Part shown: piece by piece, positions 43,148 through 50,191 of the stretch
How the letters are laid out: the number at the start of each line of letters is the position of its first letter
Position numbering within the stretch: position 1 is the stretch's first letter
Assembly (NCBI GenBank): GCA_017540175.1
Contig: JAFYBN010000070.1
Coordinates: 34,931-98,930 of the forward strand
Direction: 5' to 3'
Length of the DNA stretch: 64,000 bases
From: Clostridia bacterium
GTDB lineage: Bacteria; Bacillota; Clostridia; Oscillospirales; CAG-272
The notes under the pieces: generated by a model
The model's database searches: none
What the model saw: the letters and a program-made list of their open reading frames with translations, nothing else
What the model was told of the DNA's origin: nothing
Program-made: the position numbers and the translations under genes

Positions 43148-44052
43148 AAATCATGGTTTCCGATCGAAAATAAGTACGTGCAGAAATTCGGCACCCAGAA
43201 ATTCGACGCGCGCGCCGCGTTGATGAAGTAGAGCGCGTCGGGAGAAGCGGTCGGATTGTCCAGACAGATAAGCGCGGCGAGCGCGGATTCTTCTCCGGCA
43301 TCGCCGAAGATCGCCCCGTTCGCGGTCGGCGTGAACTGAACGCCGTTTTCGCGGTCGAAGATCACGTCCCGCACCGAAGCGGGGAACTCGTCCGACGCGA
43401 CCCGGTTGAGCACGACCCAGCCGACCGCGAGCTTGCCGAGAAAGCTCTCCCCGCCGCTTTCCGCCTCGATGATCTTCGCAAGCCAATAGACGTCCTCCTG
43501 TGCGCGCTCCACCGGAGGGACCGCGGAAGCGAACCGCTCGAGCACGACCCGGTGCGGTCCCGCTTCATAGACGCAGGTATATCCGAACGCGAGGGCAAGC
43601 TGACGGAGCGGGACATAGAGCACCCCCTCGTCGGCGAAGACCTCCCGCGCGCACCACAGGTACCGCCCGTTCGCCGAGAGGACGCGGCTGTCCGGCGAGG
43701 CGAGAAGAGTCAGATCGGCGGTCGTGACCGTCGCCTCCCTTGTTTCCCCGTTCCACTCCACCGCGGGCTCGTCCGCGAACGACGCGAACTCCCGCAGAGC
43801 GACATAGGCGGTGTCCTCGATCAGCCGCACCTCCCCCGGATATTCCTCCCCGTCCGCCACCACGGAAAGCCCGCCCCTCCCGTCAGCCACCACGGAAAGC
43901 CCGCCCCTCCCGTCAGCCGCGACGGAAAGCCCGCCCCTCCCGTCAGCCGCGACGGAAAGCCCGTCCCTCACCGGCGCCGCGTTTTCGGCGGCCGCGGGGA
44001 CATTCAAAGCGCTCAGAACGAGCGCCAGACACAGGACCCTGATTTTTTTCAC
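43138..44052 (-). CDS. Exported SleB-type cell-wall hydrolase with CuAO-N1-like domain and length-variable repeat
   Basis: A 304-residue secreted protein. The signal peptide covers about 1-24 (KKIRVLCLALVLSALNVPAA). Four near-identical 10-residue units ending in VADG follow, encoded by 30-base repeats, then a copper-amine-oxidase-N-like domain (about 70-180: VRLIEDTAYVALREFASFA; LYVPLRQLALAFGY). The C-terminal Hydrolase_2/SleB domain is from about 190, with LAKIIEAESGGESFLGKLAV (catalytic-type Glu) and VQFTPTANGA. SleB-like lytic enzymes cut peptidoglycan in spores or vegetative wall. The start is GTG 44052, eight bases after GGAGG, because the longer open frame would extend past the -10-like TATAAT at 44090. 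Convergent with the glycosyltransferase gene. Confidence 0.87.
   Translation of the reverse strand: MKKIRVLCLALVLSALNVPAAAENAAPVRDGLSVAADGRGGLSVAADGRGGLSVVADGRGGLSVVADGEEYPGEVRLIEDTAYVALREFASFADEPAVEWNGETREATVTTADLTLLASPDSRVLSANGRYLWCAREVFADEGVLYVPLRQLALAFGYTCVYEAGPHRVVLERFASAVPPVERAQEDVYWLAKIIEAESGGESFLGKLAVGWVVLNRVASDEFPASVRDVIFDRENGVQFTPTANGAIFGDAGEESALAALICLDNPTASPDALYFINAARASNFWVPNFCTYLFSIGNHDFYR
43854..43970. repeat. 30-base tandem repeat, about four units, inside the SleB-type gene
   Basis: Units at 43861-43890, 43891-43920 and 43921-43950 differ by one to three bases; partial units flank them. There are no spacers, so this is not a CRISPR. Confidence 0.9.
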
Positions 44053-44162
44053 GATCAATTCCTCCTTTTTCAGTTTGTCCCGCATGTCAATTATATCACA
44101 GGATCCCGCCGGACAGAACCGGTAATTTCTGGAAATCATTCCGTCACCCTCAGGAGTCTCAC

Positions 44163-45638
44163 ATGAAGCTCAGAATTCTGCTTGCCGCTCTTCTTGCCCT
44201 CCTCCTTGCCGCATCGCTTTGCTCATGCGGCTTCATTGTCCTGAACGATATGTCCGGGCAGGAGACCGAAGAGTCCGCAGAAGAAACGGAAACGGAAAAA
44301 CACGTTCCCGAAATCACGAAATTTACGAAATACAGGACCCGCGAGGACAGCAAAGCGATTTCAGACGCCTATCTGAACGAGCTGCCCGGGCGGGATTACG
44401 AAGGCGCGGTCTTTTTCCTCACGACCGCGGATTCGCATTATATCGCCCCCGACGAGACCGAAAGCGTCGTGTCCCGCCTCGCGATCCAGCGCAACGCGGA
44501 GATCGAGGACCGGTACAACATCACCATCCTGATCGAGGTGGAAAGCCCGGACGAAATCCGGGAAAAGCTCGCCCAGAACATCGCCGCGGATTCCTTCTAT
44601 TCCGATCTCATCATGATCCCCCTCTACCGCACGGGAGAGTTCCAGTACGGGGACCTCCTGCTCAATATGCGGACGGCGCCCTTTTTCGACATCACGCAGC
44701 CGTATTTCAACAGCGAATCCTCCGACATGACCTCCGGCGGTTACCGGACCTACGGGATCGCGGGAGATGCGACCATCGAGCCGACGCGGTTCGCCGCCCT
44801 GTATTTTAACCGCGCCTCCCTGACCGGGGCGGGTGTGGACGTCGAGGCGCTCTATAACCGCACGGCGGCGGGGCAGTGGACCTGGGACGAGCTGCTCGAG
44901 ATCCGTTCCGCTGTCGAAACGGTCGGCAGCGCGGGCGTGACGTTCTCCGCCGCGGACGAACTTGCGGCGCGTTTGCCCGACCTCGTTTTCAAATCGATGG
45001 GGAACCTGTTCGTCACGTCCGAAGCGCGGAAGGTGCCGATGGTGGGCTTTACGCTCCGCAACGGCCAGTCCGTGTTGAACGTGTTAAGTCAGCTCTACAA
45101 CAACCCGACCGTTCAGGTGCGGAGCGAGCAGGACACGGCACAGCTCTTCGCGAGCGGAGAGACGGCGTTCCGCGTCGATTATCTCGAGACCATGCCGACC
45201 CTCACGAATGCCGCGGTCGACTGGGGCGTGCTGCCCCTTCCGAAGGCAGTCGCGGCGCAGGAGAGCTACAAGACCCTCGCGGACAACAACACCCTGATTT
45301 TTTCGATCCCGAAGAACCACACCAACCCCGAGATCCCCGTCATCATCCTGTCCGCTCTGAACGCGGCGTCCAGCGGATATTTCGGGGACGCCTACGTCGA
45401 ATACAATATGATGAACGTCGTCCGCGACAACGGGACGATCAACATGATCGACCTGATCCTGAAGACGGCTTCCTTCGATTTCGCGCTCGCGTTCGGCAAC
45501 GCCTATCCCGAAATCGCGGACGCCACCTTCCGCCTGATCCGGGACTGCGCCGCGACGAACGATCTTTCCGCGTATTATTCCGAGCGCCGCGCGGAGGCGA
45601 ACCGCGTCATGCGGGAAAACTTCGATCTGACATATTGA
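44163..45638 (+). CDS. Extracellular solute-binding lipoprotein
   Basis: A 491-residue lipoprotein with the composition and periodicity of family 1 solute-binding proteins. The signal sequence (1-20) ends in a lipobox-like ASLCSCG with a Cys at 20-22. An acidic linker (ETEESAEETETEK) and the two-lobed binding fold follow, with SRLAIQRNAEIEDRYNITIL near 100-120, RFAALYFNRASL near 200-212 and LFASGETAFRVDYLETMP near 325-342, the typical hinge-to-lobe segments of sugar-binding proteins. No permease or ATPase gene is next to it, so it is an orphan binding protein. CAGGAG precedes ATG 44163. The nucleoside hydrolase gene follows by 41 bases, so nucleoside-linked or sugar uptake is possible but not shown. 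Confidence 0.82.
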   Translation: MKLRILLAALLALLLAASLCSCGFIVLNDMSGQETEESAEETETEKHVPEITKFTKYRTREDSKAISDAYLNELPGRDYEGAVFFLTTADSHYIAPDETESVVSRLAIQRNAEIEDRYNITILIEVESPDEIREKLAQNIAADSFYSDLIMIPLYRTGEFQYGDLLLNMRTAPFFDITQPYFNSESSDMTSGGYRTYGIAGDATIEPTRFAALYFNRASLTGAGVDVEALYNRTAAGQWTWDELLEIRSAVETVGSAGVTFSAADELAARLPDLVFKSMGNLFVTSEARKVPMVGFTLRNGQSVLNVLSQLYNNPTVQVRSEQDTAQLFASGETAFRVDYLETMPTLTNAAVDWGVLPLPKAVAAQESYKTLADNNTLIFSIPKNHTNPEIPVIILSALNAASSGYFGDAYVEYNMMNVVRDNGTINMIDLILKTASFDFALAFGNAYPEIADATFRLIRDCAATNDLSAYYSERRAEANRVMRENFDLTY

Positions 45639-45679
45639 CAGCCCGCTTTCCACTTTCATCCGATCGGAAGGAGTGTGCC

Positions 45680-46576
45680 ATGAACATTCGGGAAGAGCTC
45701 AAAAAGCCCGGCGTCAAGCGAATGATCCTTGACACCGACACCTACAACGAAATCGACGACCAGTTTGCGCTGTCCCTCGCCATGCTCGCGCCGGACAGGA
45801 TCGACCTCGCCTGCGTGACCGCCGCGCCGTTCCACAATTCCAATTCGGAATCGTGGGCGGACGGGATGGAAAAGAGTTATCACGAGATCGGCCGCTGCTC
45901 CTCCCTCGTCGCCCGCGCGCACGGCGCAAAGCAGCCGCCGTATTACCGCGGCTCGTCGGAACGGATGCCCGATCCCGAAACTCCCGTGAAGAGCGAGGCG
46001 GCGGACAAGATCGCCGAATACGCGCTCGCATATGACGGGATCACCTTCGTCACCGCCATCGGCGCGATCACCAACGTGTCGTCCGCCATCCTCCTTCATC
46101 CGGAGATCAGGGAAAAAATCGCCGTGATCTGGCTCGGCGGGCACGCGAAGTGGTTCGACGGCGGGGAATTCAACATGCAGGGCGACAAAAACGCCTCGAA
46201 CGCGCTCTTCGCGTCGGGCGTTCCGGTGCTTCTTTTCCCGTGTCAGGGTGTCGTGAGTCATTTGATCCTCGAGATCCATGAGCTCGAGGCGCATCTGCGC
46301 GGCGACTCCCCCCTCGGGGACTATCTCTGCGACAACGTGGCGGCGTGCAAGCCGAAGAACGCGGTCTCTTGGAGCCGCGTGATCTGGGATATCTCCACCG
46401 TGGCGGGCGTGATCGAGCCGGGGACCTTCTCTTCGTCGCCGTGCCCGCGCCCGTGGGTCATGGATGACAACCGCTACGATTTCACAAAACTGCCCGGCGA
46501 GATCGAACACGTCGACGTCGTCCACCGCGACTGGGTCTTCTCGATCCTGTTTGACAGACTGAGAGTAAAGAAATAA
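45680..46576 (+). CDS. Nucleoside hydrolase (inosine-uridine preferring family)
   Basis: A 298-residue N-ribosyl hydrolase. The calcium/ribose-binding start is LDTDTYNEIDDQFAL (Asp18, Asp20, Asp26, Asp27), the family's Asp cluster. TFVTAIGAITNVSSAIL near 118-134 and IAVIWLGGHAKWFDGGEFNM near 145-164 (with Asn163) are further signatures, and VVHRDW lies near the end. It should split nucleosides into base and ribose in salvage. GAAGGAG precedes ATG 45680. It follows the lipoprotein gene closely and is probably cotranscribed. Confidence 0.88.
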   Translation: MNIREELKKPGVKRMILDTDTYNEIDDQFALSLAMLAPDRIDLACVTAAPFHNSNSESWADGMEKSYHEIGRCSSLVARAHGAKQPPYYRGSSERMPDPETPVKSEAADKIAEYALAYDGITFVTAIGAITNVSSAILLHPEIREKIAVIWLGGHAKWFDGGEFNMQGDKNASNALFASGVPVLLFPCQGVVSHLILEIHELEAHLRGDSPLGDYLCDNVAACKPKNAVSWSRVIWDISTVAGVIEPGTFSSSPCPRPWVMDDNRYDFTKLPGEIEHVDVVHRDWVFSILFDRLRVKK

Positions 46577-46992
46577 CCGGCGCTGCAGCCGGGAAACCGA
46601 AAACCGCCGCGATCGTATTTGTTTCGCTATACCACAGGGACAGACCTTTTCTCGGCAGCGCGGCAGACCTCGAGAATTTCGAACGGATCACATTCAGCAT
46701 CGGTTCGAAGGACGAGGTCGAGATCGCGGAGAACGATCTCGTAAAGATGCGCCAATCCCTCGTGCACATGGATTTTTACGGTCCCTGTCTGACGAAACGG
46801 AAGAACAAGGTCGGCGTAACCCTGCATTTTTACGGGAAGGACGGAACAAAACATACGGTCGTCTTCGAGGGCACAACGAAAGTCCTGTGGTTCGAAGCCG
46901 GCGTCGTAAACATCGACGACCGGGAGTATTTCTGCGATAAGTGGCTGGTAAGGCATTTCGAATTCCTCCTGCGGGATTATCGAAGAAAATAA
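46555..46992 (+). pseudogene. Small open frame lacking a start: 5'-truncated gene of unknown function
   Basis: From 46555 to 46992 one frame reads through a convincing protein (FERITFSIGSKDEVEIAEN, VGVTLHFYGKDGTKHTVVFE, GVVNIDDREYFCDKW), but it has no ATG, GTG or TTG before the ATG at 46747. From there only 81 residues are left. The coding look of the part before 46747 implies a lost 5' end or a shift near the nucleoside hydrolase stop (46574-46576). I do not recognise the family. A strong terminator follows. A minus-strand frame in the same place looks less natural. Confidence 0.5.
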
Positions 46993-47010
46993 CTCCGCAT
47001 CATCAAAAAA

Positions 47011-47060
47011 ACCGTGCAGGTTCGCCCAACATCCGTTAGGAACCTGCACGGTGATTCTTT
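47011..47060. terminator. Strong terminator after the truncated small gene
   Basis: Perfect 13-base stem ACCGTGCAGGTTC (47011-47023)/GAACCTGCACGGT (47040-47052), then a T-rich tract to the right and AAAAAAA to the left, so it can end both the plus-strand gene and the minus-strand ABC operon. Confidence 0.9.
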
Positions 47061-47064
47061 TTTT

Positions 47065-47112
47065 TATGAAAGCTTTTTGCCAGGCTTTTTCCCCGAAAAA
47101 GCCGCGTTCCCC
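47065..47112. repeat. Dispersed hairpin repeat, family A, copy 3 (short)
   Basis: TATGAAAGCTTTTTGCC, then the hairpin GGCTTTTTC/GAAAAAGCC (47083-47103), then GCGTTCCCC. It starts two bases beyond the ABC exporter stop on the minus strand. Confidence 0.75.
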
Positions 47113-47113
47113 T

Positions 47114-49390
47114 TTACGCTCCCGCTTTCGCCTTCAGGATCTTGTCCGCCTTGTCAAGCATCCCGGAGTCCTGCCGCTGCGCCATGACGAGCCTCCAGTA
47201 GAAGCCCTTCTTGTCGAGCAGCTCCTGATGCGTGCCGAATTCCACAAGGTGCCCCTTGTCGAGCACGATCAGACGGTCGGCGTTGCGCAGGGTGGACAGA
47301 CGGTGTGCGATGCAGAAGGCGGTGCGGTCCTTCGCGAGCTTGTTGATCGCGTCCTGAATCAGCTTTTCCGTCTCGGTGTCGAGCGCGGCGGTCGCCTCGT
47401 CGAGGATGAGGATCTTCGGGTTGTGGATCAGCGCGCGGGCGATCGCCACTCTCTGCCGCTCGCCGCCGGAGAGGGAATAGCCCTTCTCGCCGATCATCGT
47501 GTTGTACCCGTCGGGCAGGTTCACGATGAAGTCATGCGCGTTCGCCAGCTTCGCGGCCTCGATGACCTCCTCGTCCGAGGCGTGGGGCTTCGCGTACTTG
47601 ATGTTGTCGCGGATGGAGCCGGAGAAGAGGTGGGTCTCCTGCAGCACCACGCCGATCTGGGAGCGGAGCGCGTTCTGCGAAATGTCCTTGATGTTGACGT
47701 CGTCGATCAGAATCGCGCCGTCCGTCACGTCGTACAGACGCATGAGCAGATTGATGAGGGTCGTCTTGCCGGAGCCGGAATGCCCCACCACGCCGATCAT
47801 CTCGCCCTTCTTCACCTCGAGGTTGATGTTCTCGAGCACGGGGTTGTAGGAATCGTAACCGAAGGTCACGTTCTTGAAGGAGACGTCGCCTTCGATGTCG
47901 ATGTCGATCGGGAGCCCGATGTCCGCCACCTCGGGCTGTTCCTCGAGGATCTCAAGGACCTTGCCGAGCGAGGTGAGGAACGCGGAGATCTGGCGCGGGA
48001 TGCCCGTGATCCAGAGCAGAGGCCCGTAGATGATGTTCGCGTAGGAGTTGAACTGGTGCAGATCGCCGTAGTTCATGGTCCCTTTGAACAACAGGTAGTT
48101 TCCGTAAAAGAGGATGAGATAGGAGCCGATGCGCGTCAGGAAGCCGAGCAGGGGGAAGAACGTGTCGAAGAGCAGCGCGTTCGATTCGGTCTGCGCCGCC
48201 TGACGGTCGGTGCGCTTGTGGAAGGTCTTGATCTCCCTCTCCTCGTTGCCGAACGCCTTGACCACGCGGATGCCGTTCAGGATATCCTGAAGGAACAGAC
48301 GCACATGGTAGCCGAGCACCCACTCCTTGCGGTTGCGGTTCTGCATCGTGGACCAGAATTTCTTCACCATGTACACGACGAGCGGGATCGGCACGAAGAC
48401 GAAGAGGGACATGAGCGGGTTGATGATGAGCAGGAACACGAGCGCGAGGATGAAGGACGCGCCCTGGGTGAAGATGCTCGGAAGCTGCCCGGTCATGAAC
48501 GCCTGGACCCCGTTGACGTCGTTGGTGATGCGCCCCATCAGGTCGCCCGTGGATTTGTGGGAGATCGACGAGATGGACAGGGTAGAAATCTTTTCGTACA
48601 GGAGCGTGCGCATCATCAGGGTGAATTTGTTGCCCGCGACGGCGGAGAGACGGCTCTGAATGACGCCCAGAATGCGCTGTACGAGATCGATGGAAAGAAT
48701 GGCGAGGAAGATCAGCAAAAATGCCCGCGTGTTCTTGTCCTCAAAGAAGGAGCCGATGGGACGGATGTCCTCGTTCGTCAGGTAGTCGTTGACCGCGACG
48801 CGCTGAATGGCGGGCAGAACGAACTGGATGATCAGGGAGACGACGGAGACAAAGAGCGGGAAGAAGAGCATGAGTCTGAGACCCTTGGTCAGTCCCCAGA
48901 GCTTCTTGTAAACCTCTCCCGAGTTGCGGCAGAACGGGCAGATTTTCGTGCCCGGGATGAAGGGGCGTCCGCATTTCGGACAGAAATGCTCCGGCTCGGC
49001 GTTTTCCACCGGCTTGCCGGGCTCCCGTTTGTCGCGGCGTTTTTCGGCAAGGTCCTCGCACGCCTGTACGAGAACGGAGTAGCGGGGCAGGTTCCGCCCG
49101 GAAAGGAACTGGCAGATCAGGGTCGTGTGCCCTTCCACCACGCCGTAAAACGCGCAGTTGCCGTACAGGACCTCGGTGGAGAAGACCGTGCACTTTTCGA
49201 GCTCGTAGCTGGAAAGGAGCTTCCCGTCGAGCAGACAGCAGATGCGCCTGTCCGTGACCGCCGTCCATCCCTTGACGAAACGGTCCTCCCAGACATTGAA
49301 CGGAACGACGTACATGAGACGTTCGTCCGCTTCGGCGACGGCCTCGTACGCGGCGAGGTCCGCCTCCGGCATGTCATACATCAGTTTCAT
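47114..49390 (-). CDS. Zinc-ribbon ABC exporter half-transporter (second gene of pair)
   Basis: A 758-residue fused permease/ATPase. Unlike ordinary exporters it has about 160 extra N-terminal residues: a beta-rich region (about 1-125) with ADLAAYEAVAEADERLMYVV, then a zinc ribbon CPKCGRPF...CPFC near 136-153. The six-helix membrane domain is at about 170-470. The ATPase domain has Walker A GHSGSGKTT near 534, signature LSGGERQ near 640 and Walker B ILILDEAT near 660 with the catalytic Glu. Its homolog two genes upstream has the same plan, with DUF1854 between them. The pair probably forms a heterodimer or two homodimers. The substrate is unknown. The ribosome site is weak (GGGTGA), so coupling to the upstream gene is likely. 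Confidence 0.88.
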   Translation of the reverse strand: MKLMYDMPEADLAAYEAVAEADERLMYVVPFNVWEDRFVKGWTAVTDRRICCLLDGKLLSSYELEKCTVFSTEVLYGNCAFYGVVEGHTTLICQFLSGRNLPRYSVLVQACEDLAEKRRDKREPGKPVENAEPEHFCPKCGRPFIPGTKICPFCRNSGEVYKKLWGLTKGLRLMLFFPLFVSVVSLIIQFVLPAIQRVAVNDYLTNEDIRPIGSFFEDKNTRAFLLIFLAILSIDLVQRILGVIQSRLSAVAGNKFTLMMRTLLYEKISTLSISSISHKSTGDLMGRITNDVNGVQAFMTGQLPSIFTQGASFILALVFLLIINPLMSLFVFVPIPLVVYMVKKFWSTMQNRNRKEWVLGYHVRLFLQDILNGIRVVKAFGNEEREIKTFHKRTDRQAAQTESNALLFDTFFPLLGFLTRIGSYLILFYGNYLLFKGTMNYGDLHQFNSYANIIYGPLLWITGIPRQISAFLTSLGKVLEILEEQPEVADIGLPIDIDIEGDVSFKNVTFGYDSYNPVLENINLEVKKGEMIGVVGHSGSGKTTLINLLMRLYDVTDGAILIDDVNIKDISQNALRSQIGVVLQETHLFSGSIRDNIKYAKPHASDEEVIEAAKLANAHDFIVNLPDGYNTMIGEKGYSLSGGERQRVAIARALIHNPKILILDEATAALDTETEKLIQDAINKLAKDRTAFCIAHRLSTLRNADRLIVLDKGHLVEFGTHQELLDKKGFYWRLVMAQRQDSGMLDKADKILKAKAGA

Positions 49391-49409
49391 GATTCGTCAC
49401 CCGTCTCTG

Positions 49410-50171
49410 TCAGATATAGATTTCGATGGCACGGTAGCTCTGCCGGTCGAGCTTCTTCGGGTCGGGGATGAGGAAGCAGTTGCCGTCCATATCGAAAACA
49501 TAGATGCGGCCGTCCTCCAGCGCGCGGATGTTCGAGAAGGGGTTGTTGAGGACGATCGAGACCTTCCCGGCGGAGGTTTCGGCTTCCCAGTAGTTGTAGC
49601 CGAATTTCTCCTTCGCGGAGGTGATCTTCTTGATCACCGGCGTGAAGTAGCGGATGCTCAGCTCGGCGTTGATGAGGGCGACGGTCGGCTTGTCGAAGAT
49701 GCTGAGACGGCGGATCATGCCGATCTCCGCGCCGCGTCCCTTGAGTCTCGTGTCGGGCTCGCGGACGGACAGGAATTCATCCGGCGCGGTGACGGGGAAG
49801 GAGCGGCGGATGACCACTCGCTCGAAGAACTCCTCCTCGCCTTCTGCGTTGATGATTTTGAGGGAGATGAGTCCGCCCTCGGACGGCGTGAACCACGCGT
49901 TTTCCGGCGTGAGATCGATCGAGGGACGGTGCTTGAAGAGGTCCTCTGCATCGGGCTCGCCCTCCTCGGGCGCGTCCTCTGCGCCGGCTTCCTTCGCGTC
50001 CGCCTTTTCTTCGGAGTCCTGCTTCTTTTCTTCCGCCTTGCCCTCGGCGTCCGGTTTCTTATCCGCGGCGGGGGCGGCTTTCGTTTCTTCTTTTTTCTCT
50101 TCGGCCGGTTTCACCTCGGCAGCGGTTTCCTTCGTCTCGGTTTTGACGGCAGTTTTTTCGTCGGTGTTCAT
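49410..50171 (-). CDS. DUF1854 family protein
   Basis: A 253-residue protein. The first 80 residues are Lys/Glu/Ala-rich and low in complexity (KPAEEKKEETKAAPAADKKP). The DUF1854 domain follows (about 85-253), with IDLTPENAWFTPSEGGLISL, PDTRLKGRGAEIGMIRRLSI, RRSFPVTAP and the end IRALEDGRIYVFDMDGNCF. DUF1854 proteins are known from ABC-exporter operons, including those annotated near cyanophycin genes in proteobacteria. The function is unknown; a cytoplasmic accessory of the exporter is the likeliest role. AGGAGG precedes ATG 50171. Gaps of 20 and 19 bases to the flanking ABC genes. Confidence 0.85.
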   Translation of the reverse strand: MNTDEKTAVKTETKETAAEVKPAEEKKEETKAAPAADKKPDAEGKAEEKKQDSEEKADAKEAGAEDAPEEGEPDAEDLFKHRPSIDLTPENAWFTPSEGGLISLKIINAEGEEEFFERVVIRRSFPVTAPDEFLSVREPDTRLKGRGAEIGMIRRLSIFDKPTVALINAELSIRYFTPVIKKITSAKEKFGYNYWEAETSAGKVSIVLNNPFSNIRALEDGRIYVFDMDGNCFLIPDPKKLDRQSYRAIEIYI

Positions 50172-50191
50172 ATGTACCTCCTGAACTCTCG

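Noticed and set aside
43854-43970. CRISPR-like 30-base repeats
   Set aside because: Units are directly adjacent with no spacers, lie inside a gene in frame, and no cas gene is near.
46627-47049. Minus-strand 140-residue frame opposite the truncated small gene
   Set aside because: It would begin inside the strong terminator; the plus-strand frame has the more natural protein pattern and is followed by that terminator.
47051-49471. 806-residue plus-strand frame
   Set aside because: Antisense to the zinc-ribbon ABC exporter gene; no recognisable domain and a skewed composition.
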